This document shows, piece by piece, positions 26,957-40,500 of a stretch of DNA of 64,000 nucleotides. Source of the DNA: Acanthopagrus latus (lineage: Eukaryota > Chordata > Actinopteri > Spariformes > Sparidae); NCBI RefSeq assembly GCF_904848185.1, contig NC_051043.1, positions 5,125,896 through 5,189,895 of the forward strand. Reading direction: 5' to 3'. Both the position numbers and the translations under genes were made by a program. The stretch's first letter is position 1, and each line of letters opens with the position of its first letter. The notes under the pieces are model-generated. The model did no database searches and was not told the origin of the DNA. It saw only the letters and a list, made by a program, of their open reading frames with translations.

Positions 26957-29880
26957 AGCAATCTTTAACTCTATATTTGTATTTAACTGGTCGTAAATTG
27001 TTCTCTTAACTAAAGCTTTCCTCCTCCCAATCCCATATTCACTAGTAAACATGCTCATTGATATTCACCAACATAGAAGTCCATCTGTGAAACATTCCCA
27101 ACCCACTTTCCGTGATCTCTCCCATGTGTTGCTCGCAGCTTTAAAATGCATTGATTGGCTACTATTTCAATAAGGGAGTAACATTTTCCTCCCAAACTTT
27201 TTTATGGTTCGCTGTTCCTCCACCTGCTGGGGATTAGAGATGGAAAGAGAACTAATCGCTGCACCAACACCGTGGTTTTGGGTGAGATCCAATGAGTCAC
27301 TCAGAACACTCGACATTGACATGCAACTCAGCTTCCCAGCCAATGAGTAAGAGCGCCATTCACCAGTTAGCCGCAAAGTCAGCTGCAGTTGTCATTTAGG
27401 AGAAGAGGGAGAGGAAGACGGGTATAAACAATGGAATAACACCGGTACAGTATAACACATGAGAGCTCAATTACATTTTCTTTGATCAAATCTCTTTAAA
27501 AGAGATTAGTGTAGACAAATATGTGACCGGTCCTTCATGCTGGCTTAATTTGGGATGTTACATAATGAACGTGTCCACTTCTTGTTGGTCCAATATCTTC
27601 TGCCAGGAACTCTGGCTCATAATGCCAGTTGCACATTCTCACCGTGTCATCAGGAGGAACATTTAAACAGTTCCATTCATTAAAAGAAGAAACGGAGTCA
27701 ACCGTGGAAAAATTCCTCTGCAGTCTGTCTCAAACACTGGACCGCACATGATCTGAACCAAACAAATAATAAGAGAATGTGAAACTAATGTAATAATTCT
27801 AGCAATACACACAAGGATTGTTCATAGTTGTGATGAGGTTCTTCTTTATAGACATTTCTTTTAGTCAGCTGTCGCTTTCACTTCAACTGGCAGCATCTTC
27901 ACTTCTTTTGTAGTTATGATGCCCCGAGGATGTTACAGCAACCGACATCGGAAAGGTTAAATGCTGCCTGTCCGAAACAGCTTTTCCAGACTTACTACAT
28001 TTGGTTAATAGTGCATGGGAACATTTCCCCAAAGTTGAGTATGACTGTTTTATGACTCGACCATTCCCTGATAAAAAACACATGAATGCAAACTGTACAA
28101 GGGCCTGGATTACAGAGGTCCACTAAGCCAAACAAATCTATGAGCTTAAAGGGAAGGGTGCATGGAAATTTTAAACAATACAATGGAAAACACTGATTGT
28201 ACGGTATGAAATTGGGAGGAGCACACGACTAGTTGCACACGGTACATAATACAAAGAGGGGGTTCATTTTAAGATCACATTTTATACCAAAACTGCAAGA
28301 CACGTGCACCACACTCTGTAATTCATTTAGAAGTTTTGACTCATCTTACTACTGCACATGTAAATGGTTATATAACCCCTAAATGAAAGGGAGGCAGCAT
28401 AAACATGTTAGACACGCCGCTTTTTTTTTTCACTCATTAAGGTTAGGGCTGTCTGTTTTTTTTTTCTTCCATTCTTATTTAATACACATCCCCATACACA
28501 GTTTATAGGTGGCACATGTAAAAGTTGCCATCTGTATCACATTTAATTTTTATACCCCAGAGGGAAGATTCACGCATCCTATGCATTGTAAAACCAACTT
28601 CACATCCAGACTTAGACATTTTATTAAACTCAAAGCGACAGTAAAACACTCAAGTAAATGTTTGCTGGAATCTTGGTATCAACTGTTACTTAACAAGCAG
28701 ACTACAGTTTGGTATAACAATGCTTAATTGTTATTTGCTCAAGGCTACAAACCATGAAATGACCAATGATGGAAATAGTTGCTGAACATATGGAAATTTT
28801 GAGTTTTCAAAGATGCAGACATGGAACATTCTGCATCGATGCAGTGACAAAATCTGAAGGTCTGTTGAAGCATCTGTTGATAATTGATTTCTAAGCCTTG
28901 GCTTGGAAAGGAGTGTTGCAATGTCCCGCTCTTGCATTTAACTGTGGGTGAACGTTAGGCTAATGCTGCTTTCAAATTTTGGGAGATGTGGCAGAAGAAG
29001 GCAGAGATCAAAATGCACCCAGCGTTTTGAAAGCGAACATCTGGTGACATTTTCGGAACTTGACTTAAATTCTGCCTAATAACAATTACAAACCATGTCC
29101 GCATTTTTCGGCCAGATCTAACATCTGCAGCCATAAAGAATACAACACACCCAGCTTATCAGGCATGAATTGGGGAAGCCCTGTCACGTTACCATGGTGA
29201 GGTTGTGCAAAGCAGAGACCTTTATATCATGTGCCCTGTCTTAGAGCTGCTATGTGAAAAACATATTTTTGTAGATTACAGCACACTTGTAATGCGCTGC
29301 ATAAGGATTTATGTTGTGTTTTAGGCATGTTCATGTGCTAACATGGGTCACACAGATACTGGTGTTTACAAGATGCAGTGTTTTTATGTTGTGGACTCCA
29401 GTAGTGTGACTTCCTATTAAAAAAGGACATAAGATTTATCTGACAACCTCAATTGATCAAACATGGAATAAAATGTATACATTTTAAATTGATATCATGA
29501 TAACAATGTCTGAAAGTTTTTTTATAGACATTGTGGTTCTGTAGCTGCTAGAAATGTTTGGCCTCTCTTCGGGCAATGTTACTCCGAAGTTTCTATGTGC
29601 GCTGAATAGAGAGCTATGAAATAATCCTCGGAAAAACAGGAAACTCGATGACAACATGATTGGCTGGCTACCAAGTGATAACAAGGAAGACAACACAAAG
29701 ACATCAAGGCAACAGTATCCAAACCCAAGTGTCTGCTTGTGAAATTAGATTGTTGATGCTGAAAACTGGCTGGATTGTCCTCAGGATGACGTGTTTCATA
29801 TCCTTCTGTCCAGCACACATGGACATGAGCAAGCCCAGCTCTGCTTTTGAACTAATTACGCAATGATCCCCCCATGAGTG
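26957..29880. other. Non-coding stretch upstream of angptl2
   Basis: No gene recognised. There are short poly-T runs near 28422 and 28456. No conserved block or exon could be picked out by eye. Distal regulatory elements of angptl2 may lie here but nothing in the sequence singles them out. Confidence 0.5.
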
Positions 29881-29932
29881 TGCTGCTTTGTGCGCAGACC
29901 CAGCCCCTGTTTCAGACATCTCACCTCCGGGC

Positions 29933-29938
29933 TATAAA
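29933..29938 (+). promoter_or_regulatory. angptl2: Candidate TATA box for angptl2
   Basis: TATAAA in the context GGGCTATAAAGCAGG. It sits in a locally GC-richer segment about 6.7 kb upstream of the angptl2 start codon on the same strand, followed by about 1 kb of non-coding sequence rich in purines. This fits a promoter with a non-coding first exon, as in mammalian ANGPTL2, but transcription start data are needed to establish it. Confidence 0.35.
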
Positions 29939-29959
29939 GCAGGGTCAGCAGCCGCTCAC

Positions 29960-30404
29960 CCAGACCTGGTCTAAGTAAAACACCTGGATCTGCTTCCTAT
30001 ATGTCGAGCTCTTTCCGTCTCTCTGGGGCAAGTGTACATTTATAGCCAATTAGGATCTGATTAGTGTAACATCAGTGCTGTCCAACGCCAGAAGAACCAC
30101 GCAGTCCAAGCCAGAAATAGTGGTAGTGGTGGTGGTGGTGCTGAACTGGTGGCCAGGGGGCAGGGGGTTGGAAATTTGAGTAGTGTGTATTTCAGTGAGT
30201 AGTGTGTGTGTGTGTGTGTGCTGTGTGTTGTGCATGGTTGTAGATCTCTTTGTGCCATGAGGAGGAGGGGTGAAGAAAGAGGGCTGTTGCTTTAAACAAG
30301 AATGTGTTCATTTTTTAAGGGAGAGGGGGAGGCTCTCAGCTCAATCTGTCTGCCTACTGAAACAGTGCAAGAGGATTTTTCATCATTTAAAAGCACCAAG
30401 GCGG

Positions 30405-30475
<71 letters not shown>

Positions 30476-30945
30476 GCAGTTGAGAGAGACAGCCTCTTAG
30501 AGCTGTGAGGCAGAAGTGATGGATTCAGCTCACAGGAAAGTGACAGTCTTCTCCTAACGGGCCACAGGCAGTACACAAACCTGAAGACAAGCCTCCACCA
30601 TCCAACTAAAGTTACCAGTTGTCTCTTGAAAGCGTTCCAACTTTTTCAAGTGGATTTTGGAACAATCTGCTCAATGTTTGCTGAAGACTTTCTGGCAAGT
30701 TAGACTTCTGTTGGGCTAATGATGGTCTTTTAATAACAGGCTTTAAAAAAAAAAACAGCACTACCTCTGCACTGCTGGAATGGACTAAGGTGACAAAGAG
30801 TGAGTGAGCAGACGGGCAGAGAGGAGGACACGGGGGTGCAGCTTTCACACTTGGGATGACTTTCCACCAGGAGAAACTTCAATCAGCTCTGCCAGGAGGG
30901 CAAGGCAACTGAGGGAGCCTCATCAATAGTCTACAGTTATCTTGT
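29960..30945 (+). other. angptl2: Candidate 5' non-coding exon region of angptl2
   Basis: The angptl2 coding exon is preceded at 36598-36599 by a strong splice acceptor, so at least one upstream non-coding exon must exist. This segment, just downstream of the TATA box, is the best candidate. Possible splice donors are AAAGA|GTGAGT at about 30800 and ATCTT|GTAAGC at about 30945. It holds a short GT repeat (30202-30220) and the GA microsatellite. The exact exon limits cannot be read from sequence alone. Confidence 0.3.
30407..30473. repeat. (GA)33 microsatellite near angptl2 promoter
   Basis: Uninterrupted GA repeat of about 67 bp, roughly 470 bp downstream of the candidate TATA box. GA/TC tracts near promoters can bind GAGA-type factors or form triplex DNA. 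Frames reading through it as Arg-Glu or Ser-Leu repeats are artefacts. Confidence 0.98.
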
Positions 30946-31659
30946 AAGCATTGTGAAACCATTGATTTATCTATCTATCATAATTATTGATTTATTATCA
31001 TGTTAATTTAAACATTACTTAAATTATTTACATTGATAAATTGTTTGTAACAGTTAATCTCCCAGAAGGAAAAAAAAAAGACTTTTCAGTACATCTACTG
31101 AAGTACTATGCTATACGACTGAGGTACTTGTACTTTACTTAATTACTTCCATGTTCTGCTATTTTATACATTCACTCCATTATTAGTTAATCTGAAGATA
31201 GCATGCACATAGCAAACAAAGTTAGGACATTTCAAATCAATTTATTTTACTAACAATTGGACTTGAACTTACTGTTTTCAGATAATCAGACATATTTTGA
31301 ATATTGAATCTGATAATCAATCAGCCCACAATATAAAGTATACAGACACACAGGATACAAAATATGGATACATTTTCTTTTACTTGTATGTACGTATGAT
31401 AATTCAGCACATTTAATATCTGATTTGTATTCAAGTACTATTTTTATGGGTGACTCCCTTTTGCCAAAGACTACTATTTACAGCAGTGCACACTGCTTTG
31501 GCTCTTAAAAGCTACAGCCTTTTACATAATGTGTTCTTTTGATCCTAAATTCAGGAGTCATCACGCATAATCTGTTATCTGACTCACTGTGTTGTGCCAA
31601 TGGCTAATTCTACTTTCTGATGACTAACCAGACAGATGACTCTGATAGACTTGGCTGAA

Positions 31660-31685
31660 GGGTGGGGGGGGTGGGGGGGGGGGGG
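31660..31685 (+). repeat. G-run tract (potential G-quadruplex)
   Basis: Twenty-six bases of almost pure G broken by two T residues, in the probable first intron of angptl2 on its coding strand. Several runs of at least four G in a row are enough for an intramolecular quadruplex. It may also be an assembly-sensitive homopolymer. Confidence 0.85.
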
Positions 31686-33028
31686 TAATTCAGCGCAGGG
31701 GGATGCTGGAGAGCGGGCTCTCTAGCCTAAGTGCTTCTTTGCTACTGATAAACACCCTGCTTGTCAAAACACAGGACCCTTGAGGGGTAAAATAAAGACC
31801 CATAGGTAATGATGATGATGATGACGCCTTGTGTGGAACATGCTGACAAAGAGATTTTTGTTCCAATATCTAAAAAGTATCATTTACTTCTAAGAAATGA
31901 AAAAAAAAAAAAAAAAAGATGTCAAGCAGTCTGCAGCTTCAGGATGTTCCCCTGGGCTCAAGAGGACAGGGAAACAGCCAGTTGAATCCCGTCTTTGTTT
32001 CTGTTGCCAGGGTAGTGTTTGGATAAGGGGGCTTTGAGGTAGAATGCTGGAACTTATCGAAACAATTCCCAGAGACCCCCTGCCACCCCGTCTGACTCAG
32101 ATCACAAGCATGGTATAGAAGAACGCACCAAGCTGCATGTGACGGAACTAAACCTAAAATTTGGTCAAATACCTGAGCTCTCCTTCTCCATAGAGAATCA
32201 AAAGAAATACTGTCCTATAGCATCAAACTGAGCAGGTAGTTGAGGTTAATCATGTTCCAAATGTCATGTTACACGCTTACAGGGATTACATGCTTGAGGA
32301 AAGAATGAGGTCACCCTCAAGGTAATGTAATAGTGCAGATTACCATGAGCAAATTGAATTTGACTCTGATCCAACACATATTGGGTGTCATGCAGAAGAC
32401 TGCCGGTTCTCAGCGGAGCTGCCGCTAATTTGAACATGCAGCCCAAAGCCGTCCTGCAAAGTGTCCGCTTCTTTTCAGCTACCGACAAATTAAATGCTGT
32501 GTAGCTGTGTTGTGATCTCCTGTTGTGGATGATGATGATGATGTGATTATGAAGTATTCAAACAGAAAGTAGGACACTGGGAACAAATTGGGTCAGTAGA
32601 TGCAGAATATCTTCATAGGTACGGTGCAGATGAGGGGAGCTGTGGTCCTGCGTCTAGAGGGGCTAGCTCCCTTCGTCTGCCACCGCCACTGACTCTCCAT
32701 GTGTGTATGGCAGCTCACGCTAATGAGGTGACGAAGAATGTGAGGAATGCCATGCTCACGCTGAAATGAGAGGGGCTGGGGTGAGAGACATCAGTCTGAG
32801 AGAGGCTGCCCACCTTCTAATTAATATGTGCTGAGCATGACCAAAAAGGCTGGAGTACGGCGCTGGTCAGAGACACACTGACCTGTTCACCACAGCCGCC
32901 GATCACACCTGATTTAAGTTGGAGTAAAATCCAGGAGAGGGAGTCGTGTAAACACAGACTGTAGAGACTGAAGATAGTAAAACCAAAACATTTTGCCGTG
33001 AAGCAAACTTGAAGAAATTGCCAAAGAG

Positions 33029-33888
33029 TGGGGCTGGGCTGGCCTTAACATCATGATATTTTTAGGCTACATCCTGATGCACAAAATATATAGCAGGATA
33101 TATTGATAGCTCTTCAAAAGCACTTCATAAATGCTTGGACTGGATGACAAATCAGATTCTATATTTCTGTCCAAACCCAGTTGAGTCCGAGAATGTAGTA
33201 ACCAAACCCGACCGGAACTTGACAGGCATTCAAACACAGACAGTTGATGTATATTAACTCATGCATCAGTCATTGCTCAATATCACGCTCAGGGTTAGGG
33301 CTACTTCTGGATTACCTCCGTCTAGGGGGTTATGTTTCCACACATTTGCCAGTTGGCTTGTGTGCAGGATTACACAAAAACTATTACATGGACTTCCATG
33401 AAATTTGGATGAGTCACGGCCCAGACAAAGCCTTCAACATTGTAATTAATTATTCAGGGAATGATGCACAGATCTTGATAAAAAAAAAAGAAAAAAAAAA
33501 AAGAAAACGAAAGAAAATCAAATCAAAATCAAAAATCAATCTATGACTGAGTGCAAAGGGATTGTGCAGGTTTGGTAGAGGTATGATCTCCACTGAGCTC
33601 CATATTCTAGTTTTGAAGTATATTGGATAAATGGATATCAGTTCAATATTTTTGACCAAAAATGTATGGAAACTTTCACACAAAACCCAGATAAAATGAA
33701 TAAGTGGGTAAAGGCAAGTATCAGAACGAGTAATGTAATCGCACAAGTTCAGAAAAATTGCATCACTTTACAGTAATGCAGCCTTCAAAACCAGGCAAAG
33801 ACAACCCTTATACCATAGCACGATATCCAAAATCGGGGACGAGACATAGTCTCATATCACTATAATGATATAATATTTCCCAGCCCTA
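33029..33888. mobile_element. hAT-type relic in angptl2 intron, containing another repeat
   Basis: Ends are TGGGGCTGGG at the left and CCCAGCCCTA at the right, a good inverted pair. Flanking 8-mers CCAAAGAG (33021-33028) and CCAAGGAG (33889-33896) agree at 7 of 8, giving a hAT-size target duplication. Sub-terminal 'catgatattttt', 'gatatattga' and 'gatatccaaaatcggg' tracts fit the fish hAT family whose ends read GGGCTGGGC. The interior is interrupted by a different repeat at about 33327-33612. No transposase coding remains. Confidence 0.75.
33327..33612 (+). repeat. Dispersed repeat inside the hAT relic
   Basis: The plus strand runs from 'tctagggggttatgtttcc' through 'caggattacacaaaaactat' and 'ggacttccatgaaatttgga' to an A-rich tract (33480-33540), ending in 'ctccatattctagtt'. 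Phrases of this kind recur in many fish genomes as a short non-coding dispersed repeat; I cannot assign its class. Its position within the hAT relic shows it inserted later or was captured. The 100-codon open frame across it is spurious. Confidence 0.5.
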
Positions 33889-36599
33889 CCAAGGAGAAGC
33901 TGCCAATCAAATAATGCTGGGACTTATTAATATTACTTCTGAATTTCTGCCTTGAGCAGAGAAGACATATATGACACTTCTCAACACCAGTTAATCATTG
34001 CATCTTCTTGCCAGTCAGTGGCAGCTTGTTAAAGTGAACTGATGTTAGGACAATAATGAGCTGTGGGGGCTGTTAACAGTGAAGAAGGAGGAGGCGGCTC
34101 TCTGTTGTTCCCTCTGGCAGACGGTGGATGGGTTAATAACAGGCTGTCTGTGTAGGGGCAGATGGGACTCTCCCTGGTCCCTGGGAGTCTGAGCCCAGCA
34201 AGCGTTGTTGCTTGAAAACACACATTAACAGAAAAAACACTCGCAGACACGCACATGCCGCTCTCACTCGTGCACATTTCATCACAAGCTGCAAACATTT
34301 TCCTCTCGGCTTTGAAGTGTAGTGAAGCCTAGAGCAGGAGATTCCGGGCTAAAGACGTCCAACATGGGACTCCTCCGCAGCAGGGGCCAATCACACGGCA
34401 TTTCTGAGAGACAGAGCTCATGTTCCAGGGGGGAAAAAACCACAGGAGCCACTGGCCAAACACAGTCATCAGCACATTACAAGGGACAGGCCCTGGGCTC
34501 TTACATTACCTCAGTATGGGCTTGTTTGGAAGCTATTCTCAGTGAGTGCCTCAGGCCTTGATCTATAAGTCTAAACAATGATTTCAGTGATAATTGATGA
34601 AAAGTATTTCTTTGCATAGAGTGAAAAATATGTATGACACCGCAACCTCTGTGTCAATCAGCAATGGCTCAGGTGACGTCATACAGCCAGGCTTTGTTAG
34701 CAGGATTAGTACTATGAAGGACCTCATACGGTGATGACAGAAGACAGCTTCACAGTAAATCTGAAACAAAAACTACACTCTTCATTGAGTGTAGTACAGT
34801 CAGGTTAAAACGAATGACTTTTTACTTTTACATACAAGAATCATGGGAGCATGATCATCTATTTCTGACCAGGTAAACAAAAAGTCCAAAAGGTTAACGA
34901 GAGACAGTGCGTAAAACCCCTTCTTCTATCCAGTAAAACACGTGTTTACACATGCTATTCTAGACAGATAAAGCCAGAAAGGTTTGAATGTGCTAAGGGT
35001 CATGTTCTTGGAAATTGCTGCATTTCTCTTCTCCATGTCTCCAACCTAATGTGCTGGCAGCACGCCCGGATTAACAACACAAAAACATTTCTGCTCTCTT
35101 CCCTATTTTGTTCTCACTACTATGCGGTTGATCATCTTACACACAGAGATAAGCTATAATAAACGTGCAAGGGAATCGTTTCAAAACCGAGCCAATATAG
35201 GCCTCTCTATAATGCTTTCTGATTAGACAGGCGCTTCTAACACTGGGGAGGTGTTACACAGGACCCCTCTGTAATCCAATATGCAGCAGCTTTCAATTAT
35301 GGTGCCCCGGGAGTTCAAGACCTTGATATACTTAAACAGGAGTTACATTCTCCTCAGCACTCAGTGGCATCCCCTAATAACATCACATCATCTACAAAAA
35401 CTGCCCACACTTCTTGTTGTTAGAAACAGGTCCTCACTTTGAATTCTGGGGCTAAAGGTTAAGCATCTCCTTCTAATTAACTCTTGAGAGAAGGCTTGTG
35501 TAAGCATGACACTGATCTCTGAGAAAGATTAGGACGTGTGATGTGCGATCGCTCATTAGATTCTTCAGTATTCTAGATGTTTAAAGTAAGCTTTTAGTTT
35601 AACCGCGACAAAAAACGGACATGTTTAAATATAGATACATAGATGCAAAGATAACGACTCACTGCGTTTCAGTGTCTGAATGGACCTTGTTGTCCTCCAC
35701 TGTTTAGACCGGACCGATGCAACACGATCAATATTTAAAACCGTTCCTTGAATAGCATCATCTGGTAGTGTCTCAAACTTTCCATAAGCAAAGATGTCCA
35801 GGCCTGCAGCAGGGAGCAGATAGGATTGTTTCTGTGTGTCAAGGACAAGCTGTGGCAGTCACCCAAAGCATGAGCCAACACAGAGAACTAAGCTAAACAA
35901 CCTCAACTAACAGCAATGCAACTGACTGAAGACATCAGCACATCATTAGACAAAGGAAATGTTTTTCTTAGGGGCAGTGAGGGGATTAGTAACTTTCAAA
36001 CAGCATATCTGATAGTGGAAAGCTGATTTAAACAATCCATGATCAAAACCAGATGGATTCAATGAATTACACCTAAAACATGGCGAAAACAACTGTGTGT
36101 GCTCATGCCAGTAGTGAAATGTACAATGTGGCAACCATGAGATTCTTGATTTATATATAACACATGAATATAAAGTGTTTCCTGTCATGGAAAGTCACAG
36201 CAGCCACTGGAGCACTCAGGGGGGCAAGTGGGCGATTTCCTTTCAGATCTAATCTTTTTCGGTAGCCCATATTTTTGGGAGCGGTAATGACCTGCATATG
36301 CACAGATGTTTATGTACAGGGCTTCTGTTCCCGCCTGCTCCTTGCAGGTAATGGAGGACAGAAGCAGTGTATCCTGATGGGCAGTCTTCCTCTGGTCTCA
36401 GTCAGCATATGTGAAGGATTCCATTGTCAAACTGAGTGTGCAGCACAATCCTGAGCGCTTTGAGTTAATATGGGAAGGAGTATGTGTCAGAATATGTATG
36501 CTCAAATTGTCTGCTTACTGAATACAAGAGTGAGTCACTTATGACAGGTCTTTGAATATAATCAAATCACGTTCTTCATTTTCTTCCTTTTCTCCTCAG

Positions 36600-37501
36600 G
36601 TCTTGGTACGTAGGACACAAACTAATGGAGCCCCCTTCAATGGTCCTACTGGGGCTCCTTCTTGTTTATGGACTAGCATGCTGTGTCCAGCAGATTCAGG
36701 GGAGTCCATCAGATAGCAGCCATGGCAGCGACAGGACACAAGAATTTGAGAGCAGTGATGATGGTCTAGAGAAGGAGTTTCTCTATGCTGGAAGGAGCAA
36801 ACGTGCTCCAGCTGACCAGCAGCAGGACAAGTGCTCCTACACTTTCATTGTGCCTCAACAAAAAGTGACCGGAGCAATCTGTGTCAACTCCAAGGAGCCT
36901 GAGGCCATGCTGGAGAACCGGGTTAACAAACAGGAGTTAGAGCTGCTAAATGTGGAGCTACAGAAACAGAAGAGGCAGATTGAGACCCTGCAACAATTGG
37001 TAGAAGTGGACGGAGGTATTGTCAATGAGGTCAAGCTTTTGAGGAAGGAGAGCCGAAACATGAACTCTAGAGTCACTCAGCTGTATATGCAGCTGCTGCA
37101 CGAGATCATCAGGAAAAGAGACAATGCCCTAGAATTGGCTCAGATGGAGAACAAGATCCTGAATCAAACCTCTGAGATGCAACAGCTCACCAGTCGATAC
37201 AAAGACCTCGAGCACAAGTACCAGCACTTGGCTTCCTTGGCTACGAACCAATCGACTCTTATTGCCCTGTTGGAGGAGCAGTGTCAAAGTCGTCCTCCGC
37301 CTCGGCATGTTCCCGTCCCACAGCCACGGCCTCAGCCGCCTCCACCATCGCCGCCTCTCAACAAGCCTTACCAGCCACCTGTCCTTCCACGAATTAACAA
37401 CCCGATCAGCAACGAGATCCAGAGCGACCAAAAATCTCCACCTGTTCTTCCAACGATGCCCACAGGCACACACAGCCCCTCCACCACTGACAAGCCCTCT
37501 G
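36600..37501 (+). CDS. angptl2: angptl2 exon with start codon
   Basis: Acceptor: a long pyrimidine tract ending TTTTCTCCTCAG at 36588-36599. Exon begins GTCTTGGTACG with 25 nt of 5' UTR, then ATG at 36625, the first in frame and followed directly by the signal peptide. Donor CTCTG|GTGAGT at 37501/37502, splitting a glycine codon after DKPS. It encodes residues 1-292 (signal peptide, coiled coil, linker). Read-through past 37501 gives only a short tail and a stop, so splicing here is needed. Confidence 0.95.
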
Positions 37502-40500
37502 GTGAGTCTAACAAAGTCCAATGCAAACTTTTAAATTAAGTGCTATTTTTGATACATTCTTACCAAAAACATCTGTTGCCATCACCAACAAAGGATTGTG
37601 TGTCTGAGCCCACAACAATTGTGAACCTCTTAATCATTAATCATCCAACAATGGCGAGTACCCATTCTCTGAGTAATAGCTGATTTAAATACACCCCACA
37701 CATTCCCAGAGCAAAGGGCTCTTGGGGAGAACAGAAATGCTGTTGTCTGCTGCCTTTCGAGATGCATATCATCTAATTGCCATGATTCAACCCACACACA
37801 AAAAAACCCCACAAAGCATATTAGCAGGATAAATACATGTGCCTTAATGGATAGCAGGATTCAAGCCCATAGGGCTCTTGAACACATGTTAGTGGATGAT
37901 AAAGCTTTAAAATTGATGTGAAGGGTGTTTTGTGTTATCAGTTGCAGTCGATAGTCTACTGCTGTTCCATTTCATTAAGAGGCTTCAGTTTTAATATGCT
38001 GGAAAAAGCAACCCATTCCCAGCATGACTACTGGGTGCTTTTTTCCATTGACATTTTGTGATACTGCTTTCCATTTTCACCAGGCTGCATGTGAACGGTA
38101 GCCTTTGTATGGAATCTTTGAAAGGAGGCAAGTAATTTCCTGCCCACAGCCGTGCAACGAACACCCTTAAATGTTACATAAACCCTTAACACGAACATTG
38201 AGCTTCACACAATGCAGGAAGGGAGGGAGGACGAGCGAGACCTGAAAGAGCAACAGAGGCAAACAGAGGGATGGAGTCCCAGAAAAAAAGGGAGGGGGTG
38301 CAAACAGAAAGAGATACCAGGAGTCGGTGATGTCATTTGTTCCAGTTGCACCAGGCAAGAATCAGTCATATGTTCCACCAAAGCTGCAGACTTTATCAGG
38401 CAGAACAGAGCAGGGCAGGGCAGGGCAGGGCAGCTCTCTGGCTTGTATCTGCTCAACAGAGACATTCCTGAGAGTAAATGAATGGCAGACAGAGGGTCAA
38501 GAAACATATCATCTGCGGTGATTTGATAAAAAAAAAAAAAAAAAAAAAAAAAAAAGAAAGAAAAACTTCTGGCTTTTAACATTATGTGAACACTTTGGCT
38601 GCTTTGTTTCTTCGTTCACATATCTTCATATTTATTATACCTCTTGCAAACTTTTGATGTACCCCTTACCTCACCTCTAGCCCCTATTCTCTTTTCATTT
38701 GTCTCCGTTGTATTTAAAGACTTTGTAATCCGAGCCAATTGGCAAACTACACAAGTGTGAAATCTTGAGAACTTTCACAGCCAATTGAATCAGGGAGGCC
38801 AGTTGCCCCTTAAGTGTTTTTCCTAATCTGCTGGGTTTGGAATTTAGCCTAAAATCGTAATGGCACACGTTACGTTTCACTGATTTGCAGCGTGAAATCC
38901 AATAAGACTATTGACCTTGCACAAAATGCATTAAAACAACTTTAGTGCACGTTCTACTTCTACTGCATGACAGTGCAGGGTTGATGCTGCACAATTAAAA
39001 TAATGATATCTTCATACCATACTCCACCCAATTTTTGGTAATTCTGGTAAAAAAAAAAAAAAAAAAACTTCAGCAGACTTACTGGCAAGGATTAAACAGC
39101 TGTCCTTAAATTAATTACTCCAAGAAATCCTCTCTTCAAAACTCAATGTGAGGCCTACCTCCGCTGAAAATGACAGTCTTCATAATATAAAATATTATAA
39201 TATATCCATATATAAACCTAAGTGAAAGTAATATAATAATCCTTCACTGTTAAGCATCACAGATGCTAAAAAGGTTTTTGCTACTGTTTCATCATGCAGT
39301 TACTCAGGATTCCCTTTGCCCTCATGCCAGTGTTTCTTTTGGCTGCCCAGCCAGCAGCCATTTCCCTCTTGAGAGGAGCAGCCAAAGTCAATTCTACTGT
39401 TAAAATGAGAGCCTCTGTTTAAAAATGGGATTCCCTATGGCAGAGTATAAAAAAGTATTTTTCTCATTCTGGCTTTCTCTCCATTTCCCTTAGTTAACCT
39501 CTGAGATGCAGCTGTAACCGACTGAGTTTTAAATGTTATAAATGTCTTCTTGTTTTCCTTTTGTCCAGGTCCATTTAAGGATTGTCTACAGGCTCTGGAA
39601 GATGGCCACACTGGCAGTGGCATGTACCTGGTGAAGCCGGAGAATGCCAACCGGCTTATGCAGGTGTGGTGTGACCAGAGACATGATCCAGGCGGCTGGA
39701 CCGTGATTCAGAGGAGGGTGGACGGATCTGTCAACTTTTTCAGGAACTGGGAGACGTACAAGGTGCGACAACTTCACACCAAATCAAGGACTTCATAGTT
39801 TAGAGGGCAGCTGGCGGCTTATGTAGGGTTTTTTTTTTTTTTTACGCTGACCAGATGCGCACCAGTAATGAATAGGTAATTGTTCAGCTTTCAAAATGTC
39901 TGGATGTAGTACCGGCCACAGTTACTGCCACGGCCTTATGACTCATTAATTCCAGCAACATCAGTTGGTCTTTATGAATTATTTGACAGTAAAACAAAAA
40001 AGTGGGAATGTTGGATTGAAATATAACAATGGTTGCCTGTGTCAGCATTCCAATGAAGATATGGTCATAAACTTTATTTTCTGAATAATGCACCAGAAGG
40101 TACTCACTAAATGGGGCTGTGTTGACATCATTTTTTATTCAGCGGAACTCATTTTCTTCTGAAAGGGAAATCCCACACACACGGGGAGCAGCAATTCACT
40201 GGTAAACATTTGTTTCCAAGCCAAAAAATTCAAGAGGGTCCTGATTAAATCTTAGCTTAGGGCAACAATGAAAAACTTTCCAAGATTTTTTACAAAAACC
40301 TTTAAACCACATGAGATCTTAAACTGCATTGTACACTCATCAGCAGGAGTGTTTCCATGATTCAAAGCATGTGTATGGTAGGGGATACCGCAAACCCACT
40401 TACAGTATGATTGGAGCCAGAACAAAGCAGTAAGACAGCATCCAGCATGTTGAATCACATACTATACGTGCTGTATCCTGCTGAGTTTTCAATAACAAAA

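Noticed and set aside
30270..30576. Open frames with Arg-Glu or Ser-Leu repeats
   Set aside because: Artefact of the GA microsatellite; no homology and no splice support.
37129..37521. 130-codon minus-strand open frame opposite angptl2
   Set aside because: Shadow of the GC-rich proline-linker coding sequence on the plus strand.
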